From positions 1 through 6,879 of the forward strand of contig JAJYZU010000057.1 in NCBI GenBank assembly GCA_021799755.1: a stretch of DNA of 6,879 nucleotides, read 5' to 3'. Under the pieces are notes generated by a model. That model was given only the letters and a program-made list of their open reading frames with translations. It was not told where the DNA came from and did no database searches. The position numbers and the translations under genes were made by a program. Every line of letters starts with the position of its first letter. Within the stretch, counting starts at the first letter, position 1. This stretch comes from Thermoplasmata archaeon. Lineage in GTDB: Archaea; Thermoplasmatota; Thermoplasmata; Thermoplasmatales; Thermoplasmataceae. This document shows, piece after piece, positions 1 through 5,781 of the stretch.

Positions 1-162
1 AAGAAGTGGTTTTATCATTTCCTCATTGGTTGCAGCTACTATGGCTCCTTCAAGAATTACAATCTCTATAGTTTCGACATCTTTGAGGATTGCAATGTGT
101 GTACCCACAATGTTTCCCATAGGGATTTTTTCTTTTTCCGATATTTGTATAACTACTTTCAT
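1..162 (-). CDS. DsrE/DsrF-like small protein, 5' part (runs off left edge)
   Basis: An open frame on the minus strand starts at ATG 162-160 and gives 54 codons without a stop up to the window edge, so only the N-terminus is present. The protein opens with MKVVIQISEKEKIPMGNIVG, then an ILKDVETIEIVILEGAIVAA stretch. A beta strand (KVVIQIS), a helix and a second strand (IEIVILEGA) in this order resemble DsrE/DsrF/YchN-like proteins, small soluble Rossmann-like proteins linked to sulfur relay or of unknown role. That assignment is by pattern recognition only, and the C-terminus that carries any reactive cysteine is outside the window. The start is supported by a TATA-like element at 185-193, which puts transcription initiation within a few bases of this ATG (leaderless). 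The frame stays open upstream to about 252 but has no ATG, GTG or TTG there. The gene is transcribed away from the MTA phosphorylase gene. Confidence 0.6.
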   Translation of the reverse strand, partial: MKVVIQISEKEKIPMGNIVGTHIAILKDVETIEIVILEGAIVAATNEEMIKPLL

Positions 163-184
163 TACGTTAGAAATATCAATATCA

Positions 185-193
185 AATTTATAG
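185..193 (-). promoter_or_regulatory. TATA box of the DsrE-like gene
   Basis: Read on the minus strand this is CTATAAATT. Placing the TATA box at the usual archaeal -33 to -26 puts the transcription start at about 159-162, on the ATG at 162. The transcript would therefore be leaderless. No Shine-Dalgarno motif precedes the ATG, which agrees. Confidence 0.5.
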
Positions 194-372
194 TTCTCCT
201 TAGCTTCAAGATAATATTTTGAGAGTGGTCCAGAGATTGGATAAACATCCTTTCAAAAATGATATGGGATTGCATGGCACGTATAAATCACAGTTATCGA
301 TTCATTCAAAGATACCTGCACTTAAGAAATAAATACAATCTCTTTAAATAACATCAATCAATTATGGATTAG

Positions 373-380
373 TTTTAAAC
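373..380 (+). promoter_or_regulatory. TATA box of the MTA phosphorylase operon
   Basis: The sequence TTTTAAAC ends 26 bases before the ATG at 407, so the expected transcription start falls at 406-407 and the message would be leaderless. This argues against the in-frame GTG at 395, which would lie upstream of the start of transcription. A second AT-rich candidate, TTTAAATA at 343-350, would give a leader of about 30 bases without a clear ribosome site and is less convincing. Confidence 0.5.
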
Positions 381-406
381 GTGAAATTTCCAAAGTGATA
401 CAAAAA

Positions 407-1180
407 ATGGCAAAGATAGGAATTATTGGTGGCAGTGGTTTATATGACCTGCTGCAGGATGGTAAATCAGTTGAGGTAAAGACACCTTTCGGGAAACCGT
501 CTGAGAATCCTCAGGTGGGGAGCATCCACGGGAAAGAGGTTGTTTTCATTCCAAGACATGGAAAGAAACACCAGTATCCTCCGCATATGGTGAATTACAG
601 GGCTAACATTTGGGCCCTTGAAAGTTTGGGTGTTGAAAGAGTGATTACTCTTAACGCAGTAGGGTCGCTGAAGGAGTCTTACAAGCCAGGAGACATAGTT
701 ATGCCGGATCAGTTCATTGATTTCACAAGGAGAAGAGATCTCACTTTTTATGACGGACCAGAAGTCTATCATATTTCTGCTGCAGATCCTTTCTGTACTG
801 AGATCAATGAAATATCTTATAACAAGGCAAAAAGTCTTGGCTTCAGGGCCCACCAGGCTGGAACCTATGTATGTATTGAAGGCCCAAGGTTTTCGACCAG
901 GGCAGAATCAAAGATGTTCAGGAATTATGCCGATATCATCGGCATGACCCTTGTACCGGAGATTAACCTCGCGCTGGAGAAATCCATGTGCTATTCAACC
1001 ATTGCAACCATAACTGATTTTGATGTTTGGGCTGATACGCCTGTCGAAGCATCTGAGGTGATGAAGATAATGAAGGAGAACGAGGAGAAAGTCTCGAAAC
1101 TGCTTTATGAAATCATTCCGGACGTTGCGAGAGAAAGGAAATGCAGCTGCAAGTATCGCTTGGAAAACGCTAAAGCATGA
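407..1180 (+). CDS. mtnP: S-methyl-5'-thioadenosine phosphorylase (MTAP type)
   Basis: The 257-residue cytosolic enzyme phosphorolyses methylthioadenosine, the by-product of polyamine synthesis and other AdoMet reactions, to adenine and methylthioribose-1-phosphate. Family signatures appear in order: GGSGLYD (8-14), phosphate-binding RHGKKH (50-55), [11 protein letters not shown] (66-76), [14 protein letters not shown] (94-107), [12 protein letters not shown] (157-168), MTLVPE (180-185) and TDFDVW (203-208). The paired aspartates 204/206 match the TDYDCW motif of human MTAP and favour an aminopurine over hypoxanthine/guanine as base, although some archaeal relatives act on methylthioinosine or have broader specificity. 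The length is normal. The ATG at 407 is preferred to GTG 395 because the protein then starts MAKIGIIGG as relatives do, and the TATA box at 373-380 predicts a leaderless start there. Cysteines 130, 195, 246 and 248 include a C-terminal CSC, as in the disulfide-stabilised Sulfolobus MTAPII. It is followed after 9 bases by the beta-CASP nuclease gene. Confidence 0.93.
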   Translation: MAKIGIIGGSGLYDLLQDGKSVEVKTPFGKPSENPQVGSIHGKEVVFIPRHGKKHQYPPHMVNYRANIWALESLGVERVITLNAVGSLKESYKPGDIVMPDQFIDFTRRRDLTFYDGPEVYHISAADPFCTEINEISYNKAKSLGFRAHQAGTYVCIEGPRFSTRAESKMFRNYADIIGMTLVPEINLALEKSMCYSTIATITDFDVWADTPVEASEVMKIMKENEEKVSKLLYEIIPDVARERKCSCKYRLENAKA

Positions 1181-1183
1181 GGT
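1179..1183 (+). promoter_or_regulatory. Shine-Dalgarno site of the beta-CASP nuclease gene
   Basis: GAGGT lies 6 bases before the ATG at 1190 and overlaps the stop codon of the upstream phosphorylase. It fixes the start of the second gene and supports co-transcription and translational coupling of the pair. Confidence 0.6.
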
Positions 1184-1189
1184 AAATAA

Positions 1190-2413
1190 ATGAAAATAAA
1201 ATTTTTGGGCGGAGCCGAAGAAGTAGGAAGGCTCGCCGTGAAAATAGAAGAAAAGAACAGCTCGGTAATGGTAGATTATGGAGTGGTGCCAGACAAGCCA
1301 CCGAAATATCCAATGCCGCCTGAAAAGGTGGACGGACTTTTCCTTACGCACGCTCACCTTGACCACTGCGGTGGTCTGCCAATGTATTACCATTCTCTTG
1401 ACGCGAAGTTTTACTCTACGATACTGACAGCAAACAGCATCAAGCCGCTCCTTCTGGATTCCCTGAAGATTGCAGGGCTGGAAGGTTATCCACAGATGTT
1501 CAACTCCGATGATGTGTCAATGCTCTACGACCACTTCAATGAAGCGGTTTATGGAGAACAGTTTGATCTGGGGGACTTCAGGGTCACTCCGCAATCTGCA
1601 GGGCATATCCCGGGTTCAACAATGTGGAAATTCGAGAACTCCCAGAGCGTCATGGTCACTGGTGATATATACACGAGAGATACAATGCTCCTGAACGGCG
1701 CAAAACCTACAAAAGCTGACATACTGGTGATCGAAAGCACCTATGCGGGCAAGAACCATGAGGAAAGAGGCCAGGTAATCTCGAGATTGAAATCAAGAAT
1801 AGCTGAAGTAGTGGACGATGGCGGAAAGGTAATACTCCCTACTTTTGCGGTTGGAAGAACGCAGGAACTCGCAATGATACTTGCCGATACCGGTTATGAC
1901 ATCAGTGTTGATGGAATGGGAAACAGCATAACTGACATCTACATGCACACAAACGGATTTCTGAGGTCGAACAGTGAATTCCTCAAGAACATCAAGAAAA
2001 CAAGGAAGATCAAGGGATGGAGAATGAGGGAAAGGGCACTTGAAAGTGACATCGTAATAACCACTTCAGGAATGCTGGACGGAGGACCGGTACTGGGATA
2101 CATAGACAAGCTTCAGAACGATACAAAGAGTGCAATATTTCTGACCGGTTACCAGGTTGAAAACACCAACGGAAGGTCACTTCTCGAGAATGGCACCATG
2201 AAAATTGCAGGCGTCAGTGTGAAACCCCAGATGAAGGTCGATTTCTTTGATCTTTCTGCACATGCAGGGCACGATGATCTCATAAGGTTCATAAAGAATG
2301 TGGATCCCCAAAAGGTTATACTGTGCCACGGGGAAAAGAGGGAAGAACTGCTGCATGACCTGGATGGTTATGACGTGATGCTCCCGATGAACGGACACGA
2401 ATTTACGGCATAA
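1190..2413 (+). CDS. Metallo-beta-lactamase/beta-CASP ribonuclease, aCPSF2-like
   Basis: This 407-residue protein is a zinc-dependent RNase of the CPSF/Integrator/RNase J group. Metallo-beta-lactamase motifs are visible: D29 (motif 1), HAHLDH at 54-59 (motif 2), H139 in AGHIPGST (motif 3) and D159 in TGDI (motif 4). The beta-CASP insert shows E182 in ESTY (motif A), PTFAVGRTQE at 217-226, TTSGMLDGG at 291-299, H358 in LSAHAGH (motif B) and H380 in CHGE (motif C), so all metal and catalytic positions are intact. There are no N-terminal KH domains, which excludes the termination factor aCPSF1. The length and FLGGAEEVGR opening fit aCPSF2 rather than aRNase J, though that subfamily choice needs a tree. 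Proteins of this group cut RNA endonucleolytically and/or degrade it 5' to 3'. The gene starts 9 bases after the phosphorylase stop with GAGGT 6 bases upstream, so the two are probably one operon. Confidence 0.92.
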   Translation: MKIKFLGGAEEVGRLAVKIEEKNSSVMVDYGVVPDKPPKYPMPPEKVDGLFLTHAHLDHCGGLPMYYHSLDAKFYSTILTANSIKPLLLDSLKIAGLEGYPQMFNSDDVSMLYDHFNEAVYGEQFDLGDFRVTPQSAGHIPGSTMWKFENSQSVMVTGDIYTRDTMLLNGAKPTKADILVIESTYAGKNHEERGQVISRLKSRIAEVVDDGGKVILPTFAVGRTQELAMILADTGYDISVDGMGNSITDIYMHTNGFLRSNSEFLKNIKKTRKIKGWRMRERALESDIVITTSGMLDGGPVLGYIDKLQNDTKSAIFLTGYQVENTNGRSLLENGTMKIAGVSVKPQMKVDFFDLSAHAGHDDLIRFIKNVDPQKVILCHGEKREELLHDLDGYDVMLPMNGHEFTA

Positions 2414-2430
2414 AGCCATAAATTCCTCAT

Positions 2431-2439
2431 ATTTTAAAT
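2431..2439 (+). promoter_or_regulatory. TATA box of the HAD phosphatase gene
   Basis: ATTTTAAAT lies in the 52-base gap after the nuclease gene. A start 26 bases downstream falls at 2464-2466, on the ATG, so this gene probably has its own leaderless transcript rather than being the third gene of the preceding operon. No Shine-Dalgarno motif is seen before the ATG. Confidence 0.5.
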
Positions 2440-2465
2440 CTCTCCAAACGATACAGCAAACAAAC

Positions 2466-3185
2466 ATGCCCAGGACAAAAGCAATTTTTTTCGACCTTGA
2501 TGACACGTTGTTTGACTATACTAACTCCAGGCACACAGCATTTCGGGCGCTGAGAAGGAAATTCATCGAACTTTCAGGTGCATCTATAGAGGACATGGAT
2601 TCACGGTGGACCAAGTACTGGTACGAACTTCTTCCGTCCGGGGTGATCCGTGATTCTTCTGTAATCATGCACATGAGGAGGGAGAGGCTCAGACTGATCT
2701 TTAGGGACTACGGCACTATGTTGAATGAACAAGAAATGGAACATGTCATGAGGACTTATACAGAAAATTATGATACCAGCATCTCTCAGGTACCTGGTGC
2801 AGGGAACCTTTTAAAGGAAATAAAGGCGAGCGGCATTTCTGTGGGCGTTATAACAAACAATCCACTGGAAGGTCAAAAAAAGAAACTGAAGAAATGCGGG
2901 ATTGAAGATTACGTCGATATTCTGGTCTGTTCAGGCGAGGTTGGGTGCTCAAAACCTGATCCGAGGATATTCGGTCTTTCCATGGACAGGATCGGAACCA
3001 ATCCGGAGGAATCTGTAATGATTGGTGATTCGTGGGAATATGATGTCGTTGGAGCAATGAATTCTGGATTAAGGGCTGTATGGTTCAACAGATTTAACCT
3101 CAACAGGCCGGAGATATCAGCGGATGTGATAGAAATTAAATCATACATACCGCCTGAGACAGTACTGGAAAAATTAGGAATATAG
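2466..3185 (+). CDS. HAD-superfamily hydrolase, subfamily I (C1-capped), probable phosphatase
   Basis: The 239-residue protein carries all four HAD motifs: DLDDTLFDY at 10-18 with nucleophile D10 and acid/base D12; T130 in VITNN (motif II); K163 in SKPDPRIF (motif III); and GDSWEYD at 187-193 with magnesium ligands D188 and D193 (motif IV). A helical segment between residues about 16 and 105, between motifs I and II, is the C1 cap that shapes the substrate pocket. This layout matches subfamily IA phosphatases such as YjjG-like nucleotidases and phosphoglycolate-phosphatase relatives, but nothing here names the substrate. It would act on a small phosphorylated metabolite in the cytosol through an aspartyl-phosphate intermediate. 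The gene is probably transcribed alone from a TATA box 26 bases before its ATG, and it converges with the MFS gene, whose stop lies 35 bases away. Confidence 0.9.
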   Translation: MPRTKAIFFDLDDTLFDYTNSRHTAFRALRRKFIELSGASIEDMDSRWTKYWYELLPSGVIRDSSVIMHMRRERLRLIFRDYGTMLNEQEMEHVMRTYTENYDTSISQVPGAGNLLKEIKASGISVGVITNNPLEGQKKKLKKCGIEDYVDILVCSGEVGCSKPDPRIFGLSMDRIGTNPEESVMIGDSWEYDVVGAMNSGLRAVWFNRFNLNRPEISADVIEIKSYIPPETVLEKLGI

Positions 3186-3207
3186 GGTTTGTCAGCAACA
3201 AGGAGCC

Positions 3208-3234
3208 CCGGTTCATGTATCTATATCGAACCGG
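3208..3234. terminator. Inverted repeat at the HAD/MFS convergent junction, possible bidirectional terminator
   Basis: CCGGTTC at 3208-3214 pairs perfectly with GAACCGG at 3228-3234 around a 13-base loop, and it overlaps the last codons of the MFS gene. Its position between two convergent stops suggests transcript-end formation for both genes. Neither side has the T-run usual at archaeal terminators; the nearest on the minus side is only T5 at about 3169-3173, inside the HAD gene. The call is therefore weak. Confidence 0.25.
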
Positions 3235-4384
3235 AGGTCTGTCTCTGCACCCTGGACACCGACATAATAACAACTGGAAGGAGAAGAAGAACCAGAATGC
3301 CCAGTATGCCAAATGAAAGGTTGTATCCGTAGATCAGTGTATATGAGAATACGACAGAGATTAGCGATCCTATGGAAATCTGTATGGAATTGAAGAGTCC
3401 AAGACTGAGTGCCCTATACCTAAGAGTCTTTTCTCGGGCAATCACCGCAGAATACTCAAGCGATGAAACCACTACAAAGAGTATTCCGAGGATCACAGTG
3501 AACGACCATGTGCCTATGTAACTGAAATAGGGAATGGCCACTATAAATGCACCCACTAAAATGGTCATGTAGGAAGCGGATCTGATCAGGTTTCTAAGTC
3601 TGAATGCCCTGACAAACTGTATTCCCAGAACGCCAATAAGAAGTATTGTTGCGCCCAGTACAGCTGATGCAAACGGGCTGAAGCCTATTGAAATGGAATA
3701 ATTCTTGAGATATTCAGGAAGAAGGTACGATGCAGCCCAGAATCCGGAAAAGGCGATCGCTATGGCCCATGTGCTCCTGTTCCGTATTCTTGTAGTTATA
3801 TCGGGCACGGACATGGATGTGTATTTTTCAGATTCCGGAACTGCGACGAGTATCAGGACTGCAAAGACTATAGTTATAATTCCCATGATAAGTTCGTCGG
3901 CCTGCCATGAATATGACGAGACAATGAATGCGAACCCGATGATGCCTATTCCTCCTCCAACGTTGAAAGCCGCATTGTATATGGTAACAATTTCCGTGAC
4001 CTTTTCATGGTACAGCTGGCTCAGCACAGCCATCGCGGTGGAAAAGAACAGCGCAGCACCAACTCCATTGGCAGCTCGTAATGCCAGCAGCATATAGTAG
4101 TTGGGCGAAAACGGGGCCACGATATCCGAAATTCCCATCACCAGAATACCCAGAAAGGCAGTGGTCTTTGCACCAATTCGAGACGATATTATGCCTGCAG
4201 GGACTTGGAAAATACCAGCACCAATGAGGAAAAAAGTGAATATATAGACGGTGGCAGGCAGGGGTATTCCAAATGTTGCCTCGATACGGGTAATAGCGGG
4301 CGAAAGATTATACCAGTTTGCAGCGTACACTATCCTCGAAAGAATCAGAATCGTTCCCGCAAATCTTACACTGGATTTTACCAT
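3221..4384 (-). CDS. Major facilitator superfamily (MFS) transporter, 12 membrane segments
   Basis: From ATG 4384-4382 the protein has 387 residues, a usual MFS length, and I count twelve hydrophobic segments split six and six by a polar loop (about residues 185-205: PESEKYTS, then DITTRIRNRS). The loop after helix 2 reads GIISSRIGAKTTAFLG, a recognisable MFS motif A (GxxxDRxGxRR) in which the usual aspartate is serine. Helix 4 contains RAANGVGAALFFS, and helix 5 is glycine-rich (NVGGGIGIIG). It is a plasma-membrane secondary transporter or symporter; the substrate cannot be read from the sequence. An in-frame TTG at 4399 adds five residues, but the TATA-like element at 4417-4425 predicts transcription beginning at about 4391-4392, downstream of that TTG, so ATG 4384 with a short leader is preferred. 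The gene stands alone, convergent with the HAD gene and divergent from the RPA operon. Confidence 0.88.
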   Translation of the reverse strand: MVKSSVRFAGTILILSRIVYAANWYNLSPAITRIEATFGIPLPATVYIFTFFLIGAGIFQVPAGIISSRIGAKTTAFLGILVMGISDIVAPFSPNYYMLLALRAANGVGAALFFSTAMAVLSQLYHEKVTEIVTIYNAAFNVGGGIGIIGFAFIVSSYSWQADELIMGIITIVFAVLILVAVPESEKYTSMSVPDITTRIRNRSTWAIAIAFSGFWAASYLLPEYLKNYSISIGFSPFASAVLGATILLIGVLGIQFVRAFRLRNLIRSASYMTILVGAFIVAIPYFSYIGTWSFTVILGILFVVVSSLEYSAVIAREKTLRYRALSLGLFNSIQISIGSLISVVFSYTLIYGYNLSFGILGILVLLLLPVVIMSVSRVQRQTSGSI

Positions 4385-4416
4385 TGGTGAATGAGCCAAC
4401 AGGAAATGGCTATCGT

Positions 4417-4425
4417 GAATATAAT
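4417..4425 (-). promoter_or_regulatory. TATA-like element of the MFS gene
   Basis: Read on the minus strand this is ATTATATTC. The predicted transcription start at about 4391-4392 gives a 7-8 base leader to ATG 4384, and it would exclude the alternative TTG start at 4399. Confidence 0.4.
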
Positions 4426-4480
4426 CAATTAGTAAAGCTACCCCGTTGTTAGATATCCAAACGGTTAATATCAGAGAACT

Positions 4481-4496
4481 TCAACCATAGGGTTGA
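4481..4496. repeat. Short perfect inverted repeat between the MFS gene and the RPA operon
   Basis: TCAACC at 4481-4486 and GGTTGA at 4491-4496 form a perfect 6-bp stem with an ATAG loop. It lies about 60 bases upstream of the MFS TATA box and about 85 bases upstream of the RPA BRE/TATA element, so it could be an operator dyad. At this length chance occurrence is also possible. Confidence 0.25.
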
Positions 4497-4532
4497 GACT
4501 TTTACACGCCCAAAATAACTGGAGCATCCGCA

Positions 4533-4566
4533 CACCGGTTTTGAAAAAGGCACCGCGGTTAGAAAA
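4533..4566. repeat. Imperfect direct repeat just upstream of the RPA promoter
   Basis: CACCGGTTTTGAAAAA at 4533-4548 is repeated with small changes as CACCGCGGTTAGAAAA at 4551-4566, about 18 bases (nearly two helical turns) apart. Each copy carries a palindromic core (ACCGGT, ACCGCGGT). The second copy ends 11 bases before the BRE-like CGGAAAG at 4578. This is the placement expected of an activator or repressor site, but no regulator is identified. Confidence 0.3.
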
Positions 4567-4577
4567 TAGCAATATCC

Positions 4578-4592
4578 CGGAAAGTAATATAT
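4578..4592 (+). promoter_or_regulatory. BRE + TATA promoter of the RPA operon
   Basis: A BRE-like CGGAAAG (4578-4584) is followed directly by TAATATAT (4585-4592), the best archaeal core promoter in the window. The expected transcription start is 4617-4618, exactly on the ATG of the 25-codon leader ORF and about 80 bases before the RPA ATG at 4699. AT-rich stretches at 4630-4650 could be secondary elements, but they lack the BRE-like purines. Confidence 0.55.
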
Positions 4593-4616
4593 CCACAGTT
4601 TGTTTAAGGAAATGGT

Positions 4617-4694
4617 ATGTCAGTTACTGAAAAAATATGTTGTATAGATACAGAAGGTTTTGCTACAATATTTCTATCCAGCCGGGAGGCATGA
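4617..4694 (+). CDS. Putative 25-residue leader ORF upstream of RPA
   Basis: ATG 4617 opens a 25-codon frame ending with TGA 4692-4694, four bases before the RPA ATG at 4699 and in a different frame from it. The peptide starts MSVTEKICCIDTEGF and ends FLSSREA; I recognise no family. Support comes from position, since the BRE/TATA element at 4578-4592 predicts transcription starting on this ATG, as seen for leaderless first genes elsewhere in the window. The RPA Shine-Dalgarno GGGAGG at 4683-4688 lies inside its last codons, so ribosomes translating it would occupy or uncover the RPA initiation site. It could be a leader peptide that couples or regulates RPA translation, a genuine small protein, or a chance frame. 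An alternative ATG at 4612 gives only an 11-codon ORF. Confidence 0.35.
   Translation: MSVTEKICCIDTEGFATIFLSSREA
4683..4688 (+). promoter_or_regulatory. Shine-Dalgarno site of the RPA gene
   Basis: GGGAGG lies 10 bases before ATG 4699 and only 2 before the out-of-frame ATG 4691. It supports initiation at 4699, giving MLFKIADLKP, rather than at the in-frame TTG 4660, which has no such motif before it. Confidence 0.6.
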
Positions 4695-4698
4695 ACAA

Positions 4699-5775
4699 AT
4701 GCTTTTTAAGATCGCAGATCTGAAGCCAGATTCCTCAAATATTGATCTCATTGTCAAAGTTATATCAATAAACCAGAAGGAAGCCAATACACAGAGGGGA
4801 CCGACAACTTATTACTACGGGATAATAGGCGACACTTCTGGCACAATCCCTTTCACAGCATGGACAATGACATCATCCGTAAGGGTAAACGACGTTCTAG
4901 AACTCAAAAACTGTTCCGTGAAACTCTACAACGATAGGCTGAGACTTTACATAGATGCAAGAACCCAGGTGATTCTCAGGCCGGGTGAAGAAATGGAAGT
5001 TAGGAGGACCTACCCACTTCTCAAGATCAGGAACGTCTCTGTGAGAGATCCCTACATCGCCGTTGAAGGAATAGTGAGGGACATCAAGGAAAGATCATAC
5101 ACGGGGAGGGAAAAGTCTGGAACTCTTTATTACGGTTTGTTGGAGGATGAAACCGGAAACATCAGGATCAACTCCTTCGACGTGAAGCTCGAGGAGAACA
5201 CGGGTTACAGATTCACAGGAGCAAAGGTCAGTGAATATAACAACAGGTTGCGCATATCTGTCAACGACAAAACAGGGATCCAGAAAATAAAGATAGATCC
5301 GACACCGGGGCCTGTTTATTACGATATTCATGAGCTCAAATCCCCAATATCTGGTATATTCATCAACGGGTTCATTGTGAACATGGGGGATAAGGGTGGT
5401 GCTGTATACAGATGCCAGGAGTGCAGGAAAACTGCAGAGAACGGAAAGTGTCCGGATCATCCGGATGCCCCCGTATACAGGGACTATTTTCTCTATTTTA
5501 CCATGGAAGACGGGACAGGATACATACAGGGTACCTGCGGGAAATCTGCCCTGATTTCATATAAGAGCGAATGGAACGAATCTGAACTGGACAGGATTGC
5601 CTCGGAAGATCAGGGGATGACGGAAGTAAAGAAGGAAATCCTCGGTAAACTTATAACTGCAAAGGGCGAGGTAGTAAACAGCCAGAACGGAATGACCCTG
5701 AGAATATCTGAAATGAAACCTCTGGGGCAGAATGAGATAGCGGATCTTTCCAGAAAATATCTTGAGGAGGTCTAG
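4699..5775 (+). CDS. rpa: Replication protein A (single-stranded DNA-binding protein, three OB folds with zinc finger)
   Basis: The 358-residue protein is an archaeal RPA large-subunit type that coats single-stranded DNA in replication, recombination and repair. Three OB-fold regions can be placed: residues about 1-95 (starts MLFKIADLKPD, with YYYGIIGDTSGTIPFTAW), about 105-195 (PLLKIRNVSVRDPYIAVEG, with YYGLLEDETGNIRINSF, a near repeat of the first), and about 205-345. The third contains a zinc finger C239-x2-C242-x8-C251-x2-H254 followed by YFTMEDGTGYIQGT, the arrangement of the RPA70 C-terminal DNA-binding domain. The start at ATG 4699 follows GGGAGG; the frame extends 13 codons back to TTG 4660, whose added residues look unlike RPA. 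The gene is followed after 6 bases by the RPA-associated protein, whose ribosome site lies in the last RPA codons. A well-formed BRE/TATA element and a possible leader ORF lie upstream. Confidence 0.93.
   Translation: MLFKIADLKPDSSNIDLIVKVISINQKEANTQRGPTTYYYGIIGDTSGTIPFTAWTMTSSVRVNDVLELKNCSVKLYNDRLRLYIDARTQVILRPGEEMEVRRTYPLLKIRNVSVRDPYIAVEGIVRDIKERSYTGREKSGTLYYGLLEDETGNIRINSFDVKLEENTGYRFTGAKVSEYNNRLRISVNDKTGIQKIKIDPTPGPVYYDIHELKSPISGIFINGFIVNMGDKGGAVYRCQECRKTAENGKCPDHPDAPVYRDYFLYFTMEDGTGYIQGTCGKSALISYKSEWNESELDRIASEDQGMTEVKKEILGKLITAKGEVVNSQNGMTLRISEMKPLGQNEIADLSRKYLEEV
5764..5771 (+). promoter_or_regulatory. Shine-Dalgarno site of the RPA-associated protein gene
   Basis: GAGGAGGT sits within the last codons of RPA, 10 bases before ATG 5782. 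It is the strongest ribosome site in the window and ties translation of the two subunits together. Confidence 0.65.
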
Positions 5776-5781
5776 ATAAGA

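Noticed and set aside
163..252. In-frame upstream extension of the DsrE-like gene, open for 30 codons
   Set aside because: It has no ATG, GTG or TTG start, and the TATA box at 185-193 lies inside it with a predicted transcript start at the ATG at 162.
259..351. Plus-strand 30-codon ORF in the divergent intergenic region
   Set aside because: It has no ribosome site and no well-placed promoter, and it overlaps the candidate phosphorylase promoter region. Such a length is expected by chance in AT-rich DNA.
395..406. GTG start adding four residues to the phosphorylase
   Set aside because: The TATA box at 373-380 predicts transcription starting at 406-407, and homologues begin at the [13 protein letters not shown] sequence.
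995..1393. Minus-strand open frame across the phosphorylase/nuclease junction
   Set aside because: Both underlying plus-strand genes have clear conserved motifs through this stretch. The antisense product is rich in His and Phe with no recognisable domain.
3705..4097. Long plus-strand open frame antisense to the MFS gene
   Set aside because: It is a shadow of the hydrophobic MFS coding sequence, with no promoter or ribosome site and a low-complexity, unrecognisable product.
4385..4399. TTG start adding five residues to the MFS protein
   Set aside because: It lies upstream of the transcription start predicted from the TATA-like element and has no Shine-Dalgarno. The ATG at 4384 suffices for twelve membrane segments.
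4400..4616. Possible structured RNA gene in the MFS/RPA intergenic gap
   Set aside because: I see only isolated short stems (4443-4464, 4481-4496) and no tRNA arms, C/D boxes, K-turn or other RNA family signature. Promoter and operator elements explain the gap better.
4660..4698. TTG start adding 13 residues to RPA
   Set aside because: The added residues do not resemble an RPA N-terminus, no ribosome site precedes them, and GGGAGG supports ATG 4699.
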